Positions 24,746-33,258 of a DNA stretch of 33,607 nt are shown here, piece by piece. The position numbers and the translations under genes were made by a program. The stretch is from positions 1 to 33,607 of the forward strand of contig JAUSEB010000399.1 of NCBI GenBank assembly GCA_030650495.1. Reading direction: 5' to 3'. Every line of letters starts with the position of its first letter. Positions within the stretch are counted from its first letter, which is position 1. The notes below the pieces were generated by a model that was given only the letters and a program-made list of their open reading frames with translations, did no database searches and had not been told where the DNA came from. Origin of the DNA: Armatimonadota bacterium (GTDB taxonomy: Bacteria; Armatimonadota; UBA5829; JAUSEB01).

Positions 24746-25678
24746 CTAATCGCGCCAATACAAAGGAGCTAGGTAGACTCCGCCCTGGCCCCAACCGCAG
24801 TGGCTGATATACCATTTGCCGTCAGTATCCTGTATTACTTCAGCGGCGTGGGATTTGATAAGGCCGGCTTCATCATCTTTGTTCCAATGGAAGGGGTCTT
24901 TGCTGCGATAGACAGCCGTGCCGCGATACCCATCCCGTGGGCCACAGAACAGGTAATAATATTCGCCTCTGCGCACGACAAATGGGGATTCCGTCGGACC
25001 GCCGAATGTCCCTTTTTCTGGGAACGTGAAGACGACTTTACGCTCTCCCCATGTTATCAAATCCTTGCTGGTCCGGCACGCTACGATGTGATAGCCTCCG
25101 CTGGGATCGCTTGTGGCCGTGTAGTACATAACCCATTGATCCCCTACCCTTAGGACAAATGGGTCGCGAGCGTCGAAACCGTCAACGACCATGGGGTTTT
25201 TCGGATGTCGTTTCCAGACCCAGAGGTCGCGCGAAGTCGCCAGATGGATTTTGTATTTCGTGCTGTCTTTGTCCCCGGCGCAGTAGAACATGTAGTAAAT
25301 CCCTTTGTGGAAAACGATGTGGGGGGCCCAAAGGTGGCGCTCATTCCATACTTGCCAGTCCACGGAGAGAGCGAACGGCTTTTTGTCCCAGGGAGATTGC
25401 GTCAGGCTCATCGCGATGGCGTGTGCGAAGTTATCCTCATCTAGTGGATTAGCAGGCTCGGCGTGGGTGATGCCGTAAAGATGCCACATTCCATTTGCGC
25501 CGCGAATGAAGCAGTGGTCGTTGATATACCATTTCTCTTGCTCGCCGACGCTGGGATCGTATATCTTGACGAATTTCCCGGCGGTAACCAATGGCTCATT
25601 CTTCGACATAACAGGAGCCGCGACCAGGCATAAAATACCTAGCTGAAGCGCAAATGCGGCTCGTATGACGATAGTCAC
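24746..25678 (-). CDS. Secreted five-bladed beta-propeller glycosidase-like protein (GH43/GH32-like; GTG start)
   Basis: Signal peptide; repeated blades WYINDHCFIRGANGMWHLYGIT, LWAPHIVFHKGIYYMFYCAG, DARDPFVLRVGDQWVMYYTATS, TESPFVVRRGEYYYLFCGP. Confidence 0.8.
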   Translation of the reverse strand: MTIVIRAAFALQLGILCLVAAPVMSKNEPLVTAGKFVKIYDPSVGEQEKWYINDHCFIRGANGMWHLYGITHAEPANPLDEDNFAHAIAMSLTQSPWDKKPFALSVDWQVWNERHLWAPHIVFHKGIYYMFYCAGDKDSTKYKIHLATSRDLWVWKRHPKNPMVVDGFDARDPFVLRVGDQWVMYYTATSDPSGGYHIVACRTSKDLITWGERKVVFTFPEKGTFGGPTESPFVVRRGEYYYLFCGPRDGYRGTAVYRSKDPFHWNKDDEAGLIKSHAAEVIQDTDGKWYISHCGWGQGGVYLAPLYWRD

Positions 25679-26553
25679 ACTTTGGCCTCCGTCATATTAT
25701 CCGTCGATTGCTGAGTTAAGGAGTCCATCGAGAACATATCTTCAAGCCCTTCGCGGAAGGTGTAGCGAGGTTCGTATTTAAGCATCTTACGAGCTTTCGA
25801 GATGTCGAAAACAAATCTTGCTCCATCCACGCTTCGCTGCTCTATGCGCTCGATCTCTCCGCAGTAGCCAGCAATATCGCAGACGATTTTTCCGGCTTCC
25901 TCAGCGCTCAACTCTTCGCCCGTGCCGATGTTATAAGCCTGGTTCCATTTGTCCCAGCTTGCCGTCAGAGCCAGGTAGTTGGCCAGCGAGATGTCTTTGA
26001 TGTACGTGAAGTCGTTACCCTGCTTGCCGCCGTAAAGAGTAGGCTTCAACCCTCTATTAATCCTCTCAAGAAAAGCGCCGATAAGCCCATGGCCTCTCTT
26101 CTCTCTGCCGTAAAGATGAGCGTACCTGAGGATGATGTGCGGAGTGTGATCTCTGACGTAGACTTCGCCCATATACTTTGTGCAGCCGTAGATGGAGTTA
26201 CCCCTGGTCGGGAATGACTCCGTTATTGGTGGTTCATTCATAATCGGCATATATACAGAACCCGTTGAGGCGTAAACAAGGGGTATGTTCTGCCGCATCG
26301 CAAAATCAGCTATATTCTTCGTGCCAATCACATTGGTCTCGAAAGCCAGTTTGGGGTCCTTGTCCGCGTCTTCGAATCTAGCGATAGCGGCCAAATGGAG
26401 TATCCTATCAGGCTTTTCCTCTGTACATATCTCATCCCGTATATCCCTGCCGTCCATTATGTCATATCCGATGACTTCGTGGCCTTCTTTCTCCAGCAGC
26501 CTTTGGGTCTCCATGCCGACGAATCCCAGATTGCCTGTAACTAGAACCTTCAT
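25675..26553 (-). CDS. NAD-dependent epimerase/dehydratase (extended SDR)
   Basis: MKVLVTGNLGFVGMETQRLL; YGCTKYMGE (YxxxK); LRYAHLYG. Confidence 0.92.
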   Translation of the reverse strand: MKVLVTGNLGFVGMETQRLLEKEGHEVIGYDIMDGRDIRDEICTEEKPDRILHLAAIARFEDADKDPKLAFETNVIGTKNIADFAMRQNIPLVYASTGSVYMPIMNEPPITESFPTRGNSIYGCTKYMGEVYVRDHTPHIILRYAHLYGREKRGHGLIGAFLERINRGLKPTLYGGKQGNDFTYIKDISLANYLALTASWDKWNQAYNIGTGEELSAEEAGKIVCDIAGYCGEIERIEQRSVDGARFVFDISKARKMLKYEPRYTFREGLEDMFSMDSLTQQSTDNMTEAKV

Positions 26554-26707
26554 TATCCCCTCCGCGTTTCCTTACAGATTACGACGCCGGCACTTTAGAT
26601 AAATTTCGCTTTCGAGACCGCTGTATCCTCCAAGAAGTTCTTCCATATCCCTTGGAGGTAGTAATTAGACTCGTGGTTAATGGTAATGTATCGAGTAGAA
26701 AGGTATT

Positions 26708-26751
26708 GGACATGGATGTCCGATGAGATTAAGCCCCGGACATGGATGTCC
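26708..26751. promoter_or_regulatory. Two identical GGACATGGATGTCC imperfect palindromes (26708-26721, 26738-26751), 30 bp centre to centre
   Basis: Exact 14-nt duplicates; arms GGACAT/ATGTCC around GG; second copy ends 21 bp before the PIG-L ATG. Confidence 0.75.
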
Positions 26752-26772
26752 AGGGCCATCAATCGGAGGCAA

Positions 26773-27618
26773 ATGGCAAAAAGAGAGCATCTGCGAATAG
26801 CGGTATTCGGAGCGCACCCGGCGGATATTATCTTTAACTCAGCCGGTACGATTGCGACCCATGCCCAAAAAGGCGATAAAGTCCTGGCGGTCCCGGTCAC
26901 CTATGGCGCCCGGCACTGTAACCCGTTCCTGGCGCCGGCTAAGGAATCCGGCTACCGCCCGCTTGAGGAAGTGAAAGCAAAGAAGCTCGTTGAAATCCAA
27001 AATGCGTGCAAAATACTGGGGGCCGAGCTTCACCAACTGGACTTCAAGGATCAGATATTCGTAGGCAATCATGAGGAAATCCAAGAGATCACGGACATAA
27101 TACGGGGGTTTCGTCCCGACATCGTTATAACGCACCACCCTACTGACACGGCTTTTTCCGACCAGCCAGATCATGCGACCACCGGCACTGCCGTAATGCG
27201 CGCCGTCAAATACGCTAACGAGTGGGGAGCGGAATCAAAAAAGCCCGGCTTCCAGGTCAATACGGTTCTTCTGTGGCCCAGCCACCACGATACCGCTATG
27301 TACCTGGTGACGCCTTATATCACTCCCGCAAACTACTATGTAGATGTATCCGAGGTTGTAGAATTGAAGAGCCAGGCGCTCAGATGTCTGGAGGGAAGTA
27401 TGCTCGCGACGGAAGAAGCCGTTGACGGGGCCATTAAAGCAATGAGCGTGTCCTGGGGCGGTGCGGCAGGCGTCCCGCACGCGGAGCCTTATATATACAC
27501 GTCTCCATTTGTGGTCAAGGGACTGTCCAGAAGAGAGATAGGTCCCCACCGGCAAATGCTTCTGCCGCCGGGCTGGACAGTTGAGCAATACGAGAGTTTG
27601 TTTCCATTGGAGGATTGA
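26773..27618 (+). CDS. PIG-L family deacetylase-like protein with AHPAD motif (start moved to 26773)
   Basis: MAKREHLRIAVFGAHPADIIFNSAGTIATH...RPDIVITHHPTDTAFSDQPDHATTG; GGAGG RBS 5 nt before ATG. Confidence 0.85.
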   Translation: MAKREHLRIAVFGAHPADIIFNSAGTIATHAQKGDKVLAVPVTYGARHCNPFLAPAKESGYRPLEEVKAKKLVEIQNACKILGAELHQLDFKDQIFVGNHEEIQEITDIIRGFRPDIVITHHPTDTAFSDQPDHATTGTAVMRAVKYANEWGAESKKPGFQVNTVLLWPSHHDTAMYLVTPYITPANYYVDVSEVVELKSQALRCLEGSMLATEEAVDGAIKAMSVSWGGAAGVPHAEPYIYTSPFVVKGLSRREIGPHRQMLLPPGWTVEQYESLFPLED

Positions 27619-27647
27619 ATGTAGGAGTTCACTCTCGTTTCGTAAAC

Positions 27648-27733
27648 CGTCACCCCGAGCGGAGTCGAGGGGTCTGCTTTTCCTTGTAATCAATTCTCAA
27701 AAAGCAGATTTCTCACTTCGTTCGAAATGACGG
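27648..27733. repeat. CGTCA...TGACG fold-back element, copy D
   Basis: CGTCACCCCGAGCGGAGTCGAGGGGTCTGCTTTT...AAAAAGCAGATTTCTCACTTCGTTCGAAATGACGG. Confidence 0.85.
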
Positions 27734-27763
27734 TATGCCGAAGTCTGGCCTATGTTAGCGCTC

Positions 27764-28438
27764 TTACTCCCCTACCATCCTTCGAGCTTTGATAATACGC
27801 GGCTTCCTGGACACCATTTTCATTATGCCGGGATCCAAGGCGGCTGCAAGAGACAGCGTGTCCTTCTCAGCTATCGACTGGCTCTCCGTCACGGAAACAA
27901 GAACCCTGATCAGCGCGGAAGGCTGGACTTCTCTCGAAAGCAGGGCGCCTTTCCATGTCTCGAACCGTTGGGCTGTCAGTGTGTCTTTTGCCCCATTCAA
28001 CCCGGCATACCAATAGGCGCAAACTGTAAGCTGCCCATCCTTCTCTTTCAGCAGAAGCATTTTTATTGAATGAGGCTTGCCGGTGTGCGGCCTCAACACT
28101 GTCGTCCGTTCTTTGACACGGACCCAGCCGTGGCTTTCAAAGCAATACTCCGGTTTGTGAATATCGGCTATATCAAGGCCGTAGACAATGGCCAGATTGG
28201 CCCAGCGCGCTTCCGGATTAATATAATCACGGATCAAAACACTTGAATTGGGGAGTAATTCAGCGGATTCTCCGGGATCTACATTGTATCCCGTCCACCC
28301 TTCGATCTCGCGTGGAATGCCGTCGAATTTCTCCACAACCCGTCCCAGGAGCGTTGTGGGTCTTACGAAGGAAATCAGACCGGCAAACGCCAGGGCAAGA
28401 AGCATAACTATGCAGGCATTTCTTTGTACTTGGCGCAT
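27764..28438 (-). CDS. EpsI-like exosortase-associated protein (DUF3485)
   Basis: IPREIEGWTGYNVD...ELLPNSSVLIRDYINPE...KPEYCFESHGWVRVKE...YWYAGLNGAKDTLTAQRFETW; overlaps the exosortase. Confidence 0.85.
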   Translation of the reverse strand: MRQVQRNACIVMLLALAFAGLISFVRPTTLLGRVVEKFDGIPREIEGWTGYNVDPGESAELLPNSSVLIRDYINPEARWANLAIVYGLDIADIHKPEYCFESHGWVRVKERTTVLRPHTGKPHSIKMLLLKEKDGQLTVCAYWYAGLNGAKDTLTAQRFETWKGALLSREVQPSALIRVLVSVTESQSIAEKDTLSLAAALDPGIMKMVSRKPRIIKARRMVGE

Positions 28439-29310
28439 CCAACCAACCTCGCAAAAAGAAGCAAAAGCGCAGCCGTGACGAGCAGCAGCGCGTATCCGGT
28501 GAAATCATGGGCAATTTTTAGAGCGGATATTCCCCAGTAACGGCCCACGATTGAGATCAGCATAATCCTAACGGAGTTGACCGCGATACTCAGAGGCAGC
28601 GCAAAAGCAACGAGAATAACTTTTCCGTACAGCGTTCCTTTGCGTATATAAGCGAAGAATGTCGCAATGGCAAGCATAGACACGACCAGGCGGAAGCCGC
28701 TGCAGGCGCCGCCGACATCTACGATCAATCCAGGAAGAGCAATATGTGAACCCTGGCTGACAGCTTCCGCGCCAACAAGATTCAGTCCGGCGGTCGCAAG
28801 GTTGATGGACAGCATCTGCGCCTTGAAACTCACAACTGAAAGTACAGATTCCGGCGGAGGCGCGGCAAACCACAATAAGAATAAAGGAAAGCTAAACGAT
28901 TTGGCGACTTCAAAGCCTGCTATTGCGACAATCGCCCCAAATAGGAAAATAGGTAAAGTGAATCCCGTAACGCTCGCGCTGGCTCCCATCCAGGCGAACC
29001 AACCCAATAAGATGGCAAATAATAGTATTGGATAGCCCAACCGGGAAGGTTGCAACAGCAAACGCCCTATGCTTTTTCTGTTGAACCAGATTATGAATAT
29101 GGAGGCCAAAGGCACGAAGGGGCCATGCGAGTAGAAGCTCTCTTTCTCGAACCACCTGCTCCACCAGAAAGCCAGCGCGGGCCAATAGGCTATTCCCGCC
29201 GCCGCCAGTGTTGTTACACACATCGCAAGCGCCGGTCGGGACCGCGCAACATCGCGAACATATACGGATGGAGCTTCAGTTACATCTTCTTTTGTCAATT
29301 TCAAAACCAT
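28408..29310 (-). CDS. Exosortase (PEP-CTERM sorting transpeptidase)
   Basis: Polytopic; catalytic-type GGACSGFRLVVSMLAI, NSVRIMLISIVG, IAHDFTGYALLL (Cys/Arg/His). Confidence 0.92.
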   Translation of the reverse strand: MVLKLTKEDVTEAPSVYVRDVARSRPALAMCVTTLAAAGIAYWPALAFWWSRWFEKESFYSHGPFVPLASIFIIWFNRKSIGRLLLQPSRLGYPILLFAILLGWFAWMGASASVTGFTLPIFLFGAIVAIAGFEVAKSFSFPLFLLWFAAPPPESVLSVVSFKAQMLSINLATAGLNLVGAEAVSQGSHIALPGLIVDVGGACSGFRLVVSMLAIATFFAYIRKGTLYGKVILVAFALPLSIAVNSVRIMLISIVGRYWGISALKIAHDFTGYALLLVTAALLLLFARLVGCAKYKEMPA

Positions 29311-29330
29311 CTCTGCAGTATCCCGGCGTT

Positions 29331-29364
29331 AAAAACAGCCGGGCCATATTCCCGGCCCGGCTGT
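29331..29364 (-). terminator. Rho-independent terminator of the PEP-CTERM operon
   Basis: Perfect 11-bp stem ACAGCCGGGCC/GGCCCGGCTGT, 8-nt loop, then TTTTT on the minus strand; 20 bp after the 29385 stop. Confidence 0.85.
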
Positions 29365-29384
29365 GAATGGTTGACTAGGCGCTG

Positions 29385-30182
29385 CTAATCCACCTTTACA
29401 GATACACGTTGAGATCGAAACTTCCTTATAGCCCATCCAGCCGCCGGAAGAATACCCGTGGCAATTACAGCGGCGGCGCCCGCGGGTTCCGGTATTGGCG
29501 GCGGTGGCTTTTTACCGCCGCCGTGATCGGTAAGAAGAAGGCCAGCCAGTGGTAACAAGTTCGGATTCCTTTTATGAGGAATAATCGCTGGTGCGACAGA
29601 CGACGGAACCGCTGCCACCACCGTCGGCGCAATTGCCACAGGAATCGAAGGAGGCGTCGTAACCGAAGGTAAAACAGCAAGAGGCGGTGGAAGCGGAACT
29701 TCACTGGCTCTAACAACCTGGTACATTTGCGGCGCTTCCGCTTTTACCTTTTCGCGCACCGGCAGTTTCTTAATAACCGGATTTCCGCATTTCTTGATCA
29801 ACAGAGGTTCGCCGGTATCCTTTAAGGCAAAAACCGGCGTTCCGCGGCGCAGTACCTTCCGCTGTGCAAACATTTGCCCGTTTCTTGTAAATACATATAC
29901 ATTATGTGGAGTCGCTTCAGTAACTCTGGTTAGTATCACGTTATCTTGAATAAACATCGCCAGCTTGTCAGGCGGCTGATTGAAATGACGCGCAAATCGA
30001 TTGCTAACAACAGCGTCTTTGGTGATTGCTGTAACAAGCTCATCAACAGAGGACACCGGATTTCTCAGATATGATCCACGCGGCACGCTGGGTTGGGCGC
30101 ACATCGCTATACCCGGCAGGGTCAATGCAAGCGCAATTATAATCAATTCCAGCTTTTTCACGGTAATCACCCCGGCTTTCAT
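29385..30182 (-). CDS. Secreted PEP-CTERM-type protein of the exosortase locus
   Basis: Signal peptide; SVDELVTAITKDAVVSNRFARHFN...KKCGNPV; Pro-rich linker; C-terminal PIPEPAGAAAVIATGILPAAGWAIRKFRSQ. Confidence 0.8.
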   Translation of the reverse strand: MKAGVITVKKLELIIIALALTLPGIAMCAQPSVPRGSYLRNPVSSVDELVTAITKDAVVSNRFARHFNQPPDKLAMFIQDNVILTRVTEATPHNVYVFTRNGQMFAQRKVLRRGTPVFALKDTGEPLLIKKCGNPVIKKLPVREKVKAEAPQMYQVVRASEVPLPPPLAVLPSVTTPPSIPVAIAPTVVAAVPSSVAPAIIPHKRNPNLLPLAGLLLTDHGGGKKPPPPIPEPAGAAAVIATGILPAAGWAIRKFRSQRVSVKVD

Positions 30183-31036
30183 TCAATTACTATGGGGATC
30201 TCCACCGGCTCGCTGTAAATCCCGTTGGACTTAACGCCCCAAACGCTCAGGAGCACATTTCCCGGAAGAAGCCCCGGCTTGCTTTCGCTCTTTGGCGCAA
30301 CCTCCAGGTAAATCAGTTTTCTCATGGGCCCGGCCCCGGCTATTTGCCTGCCGTCTCTTGTAATCATATATGACCAGCGGTCCAAACCTCTGCGATCTTG
30401 TATGTAGAAGGCCGTCGGCTTGGAGATGTGAACAGGGCGGCTTTCTTTGATGGCAATATCCGCGTTGGTGTCAAGCGAGCGTAGAGTTACGATGAAACTT
30501 AGGTCAATCCCTGCCTGCTTAGGTGGAATAAAACTCCGCGGTGTCTCAGCCGGCGCGGCGCTCGAATCAACGCTATCTAGCGCATTCCCTAAGGTTTGCA
30601 CCATCCCCTTGACTGCATCAGGAGGTTCCTGAACGTAAAATACAAACTCGGCGATTCCATACATTCGGCTTCCGCCGTTTAGCCTCACATCACCCTTTGC
30701 CAAATGCCTCCCCGCTTTAAGTCCGGCAGTATGTATGATGATTGACCACGGCGGTTTTTTCAACGTCCCGTAATGGCGTCCATCCAGACTAACAGTAATT
30801 TGATATGGCTGCTGTTTACCTTTGACGGCGAAAGTCAATGTAAGCCGGTCACCTTTGTATAACGGCAGGGAAGGAGACCAAGTTGTCCTTCCAACAGGCC
30901 CCAAAAAGACCCGTTCCCCTCCAGTAGGAGTAGACGCCATAGCGGAAACGGAGATTACAGGCTTATTTTCTTTAGCAAAAACACCTGACTGCAAGAGGAT
31001 CATTAATGCAACAGAGTAAAAGAGATATTTTCTCAT
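30179..31036 (-). CDS. Secreted protein of unknown function, co-operonic with the PEP-CTERM protein
   Basis: Signal peptide MRKYLFYSVALMILLQSGVFA; ATGA overlap with 29385..30182; beta-rich middle region. Confidence 0.8.
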   Translation of the reverse strand: MRKYLFYSVALMILLQSGVFAKENKPVISVSAMASTPTGGERVFLGPVGRTTWSPSLPLYKGDRLTLTFAVKGKQQPYQITVSLDGRHYGTLKKPPWSIIIHTAGLKAGRHLAKGDVRLNGGSRMYGIAEFVFYVQEPPDAVKGMVQTLGNALDSVDSSAAPAETPRSFIPPKQAGIDLSFIVTLRSLDTNADIAIKESRPVHISKPTAFYIQDRRGLDRWSYMITRDGRQIAGAGPMRKLIYLEVAPKSESKPGLLPGNVLLSVWGVKSNGIYSEPVEIPIVIE

Positions 31037-31155
31037 GGCATTCCACCTGAAATCGATGTGGTAGAGCTTTTGCTTTTACTGTACCCCCGCCAGCTATGAG
31101 CTAAACTCTGAAGTTGTTACGATGTAGGGGTAAAGCATTTGCGTTAGACTCAAAA

Positions 31156-31692
31156 CTATGTCTGCATCCATCGTTCTTCGATGGCAAGAAGCGCGTCGGG
31201 CTGTTGGAGGAAATCATGGGTGTCCTGAATCAATTCAAAATGCTTTACTTCTTCGCCGGCGAGGAATTGATAGAGTCTTTTCGCTTTTTCATCGGAGGTT
31301 TGGTCAGCCGCGCGTTTGTAAAAATCATGCCCCTGCCGCTCCATATCCATCGCTACGCGGTAGGTCTCCATTCTTGGCTGATCCGTGGCGCCGACTTCTT
31401 CAAACGACACTTTGAAACGCTCAAATATACTCTTTATATGCTGTTTCGCATCAGGGGTGGTAAGAGCCAAAAGCTCGTCGATGTCGAAGTCCGACTTGCC
31501 GGTAAGAGTGGAAGTGAATTGCTTGATGATTTCGATATGTTTCAACTCTTCGTTTGCCAGAAAGTCAAAAGTCGCTTTTGCCAATGGGTTATCTACGTTG
31601 TTCTTACCGTTTTCTAGTATCTCGTAGCTCTTCATCTCATTTTGCAGAGCTGTTTCCAGCACTTGCGTGACATCATTCGCGGTTTGCACCAT
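31156..31692 (-). CDS. Ferritin-like / rubrerythrin-type di-iron protein
   Basis: ALQNEMKSYEIL...FLANEELKHIEII...AMDMERQGHDFYKRAAD...FLAGEEVKHFELI; two E...ExxH pairs. Confidence 0.9.
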   Translation of the reverse strand: MVQTANDVTQVLETALQNEMKSYEILENGKNNVDNPLAKATFDFLANEELKHIEIIKQFTSTLTGKSDFDIDELLALTTPDAKQHIKSIFERFKVSFEEVGATDQPRMETYRVAMDMERQGHDFYKRAADQTSDEKAKRLYQFLAGEEVKHFELIQDTHDFLQQPDALLAIEERWMQT

Positions 31693-31810
31693 GCTCGTCC
31701 TCCTTTTAGAGTTCTTGAGTGATGATACCCAAACTCAGCAATAGCAAACCGTGGATGAGATGGTCATAATCACGAAACCACGAAAGGGAGAAAACACGAA
31801 AAGGGAAGAA

Positions 31811-31899
31811 GTTAATATGCTACGGCTTGTAGTTCAAAGCCGAAGCCTAGAGTAATAATGCCGACTTCGGCTTTGAACTACAAGCCGAAGTATATTAAC
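31811..31899. repeat. Long inverted repeat with 23-bp perfect inner arms and 8-bp outer arms
   Basis: GTTAATAT-gcta-CGGCTTGTAGTTCAAAGCCGAAG - 19 nt - CTTCGGCTTTGAACTACAAGCCG-aagt-ATATTAAC. Confidence 0.9.
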
Positions 31900-31911
31900 C
31901 GTGGATTCTGG

Positions 31912-31939
31912 AGCTGTCAGCTGACAGCTGACAGCTATC
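31912..31939. repeat. Heptamer tract AGCTGTC AGCTGAC AGCTGAC AGCTATC near the hemL stop
   Basis: Direct reading; 10 bp from the stop at 31950. Confidence 0.92.
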
Positions 31940-31949
31940 TCTCAACTAA

Positions 31950-33233
31950 TTACATTGCCGCCAGGATTTCTTCAGCAGCGGCGATCGTGTCCGCTATGTC
32001 TTGATCGGAATGAGCAGTGGAGACGAATGCGGCCTCGAATTGCGATGGAGCGAAGTAGAATCCGCGATCTAGCATACCACTGAAGAACTTGGCATAGCGG
32101 GAGATATCGGAGTTTTTCGCCGTGGTGTAATCGGTTACTTCAGTTTCAGTAAAGAACATGGTCATCATGGAGCCTATGCGGTTACTCTGTACTGCGATAC
32201 CGCTTTCTTTTGCGGCGGAAGCCAAACCTTGAGCCAAAGCCTCGCCCTTTTTGTCCAAATCGGCGTAAACGTTGCTTTCTTTCAATATCTTGAGCATTTC
32301 GATTCCGGCTGCGACTGCAAGCGGATTGCCGGAGAGAGTTCCCGCCTGATAGACCGGCCCCACGGGAGCCACGCATTCCATAATATCCCGGCGTCCGCCG
32401 TAAGCCCCCATAGGCAGGCCGCCGCCAATTATCTTGCCAAGTGTAGTTAAGTCCGGGGTAACGCCGTAAAGCTCCTGCGCGCCGCCATAAGCTACGCGGA
32501 ATCCTGAGATGACCTCATCGAAGATAAGCAATACGCCCTTCTCTTCAGTCAACCGGCGCAGCTCCTCCAGGAATCCCGGCTTTGGCGGGATTACGCCCAT
32601 ATTGCCGGCTATCGGTTCCAGAATTACACACGCTATTTCGTTTCCATAGGCGCTCAGAGTTTCTCTAATTGCCGCGATGTCGTTATAGGGGAGAGTTATC
32701 GTGTCCGCGGTGAGGTTCTTTGGCACACCTGCGCTGTCCGGTATGCCGAGAGTAGCGACGCCTGAGCCGGCTTTGGCGAGCAAGCCGTCGCTGTGGCCGT
32801 GATAGCACCCTTCAAATTTGATTATCTTGTCCCTGCCGGTGTAGCCGCGAGCCAGCCTGATTGCGCTCATAACGGCTTCCGTGCCTGAGTTGACCAATCT
32901 TACCATCTCAACTGATAGGACGGCGTCAACTATCATTTGGGCCAATATGACCTCCGCCTCGGTCGACGCTCCGAAGGTAGTCCCCTTCTCCGCCGCCATA
33001 CGAATCGCTTTGACAATACGCGGATGCGCGTGGCCAAGTATCAATGGCCCCCATGAACACACAAAGTCGATATATGAGTTGCCGTCAACATCATACATCC
33101 GCGAACCGGCGCCTCTTTCGATGAACACCGGACTGCCACCGACAGACTTGAACGCCCGTACCGGACTGTTCACACCACCGGGAATCAGGTTCTTTGCTTG
33201 CGAGAATAACTTAAGAGAACGATCTATATGCAT
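31950..33233 (-). CDS. hemL: Glutamate-1-semialdehyde 2,1-aminomutase (ATG at 33233; track start GTG at 33242)
   Basis: [18 protein letters not shown]...[13 protein letters not shown]...[19 protein letters not shown]. Confidence 0.97.
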   Translation of the reverse strand: MHIDRSLKLFSQAKNLIPGGVNSPVRAFKSVGGSPVFIERGAGSRMYDVDGNSYIDFVCSWGPLILGHAHPRIVKAIRMAAEKGTTFGASTEAEVILAQMIVDAVLSVEMVRLVNSGTEAVMSAIRLARGYTGRDKIIKFEGCYHGHSDGLLAKAGSGVATLGIPDSAGVPKNLTADTITLPYNDIAAIRETLSAYGNEIACVILEPIAGNMGVIPPKPGFLEELRRLTEEKGVLLIFDEVISGFRVAYGGAQELYGVTPDLTTLGKIIGGGLPMGAYGGRRDIMECVAPVGPVYQAGTLSGNPLAVAAGIEMLKILKESNVYADLDKKGEALAQGLASAAKESGIAVQSNRIGSMMTMFFTETEVTDYTTAKNSDISRYAKFFSGMLDRGFYFAPSQFEAAFVSTAHSDQDIADTIAAAEEILAAM

Positions 33234-33258
33234 ATTTTTCACCTTGCAAAGTATATCA

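Noticed and set aside
31020-31110. Second sigma-54 site upstream of the 31036 secreted-protein gene (GGGTACAGTAAAAGCA, minus strand)
   Set aside because: Correct GG-N10-GC spacing but at least three mismatches to consensus; too weak to list without experimental TSS data.
31912-31939. CRISPR-like array from the heptamer tracts
   Set aside because: Units are 7 nt with no spacers; no cas genes.
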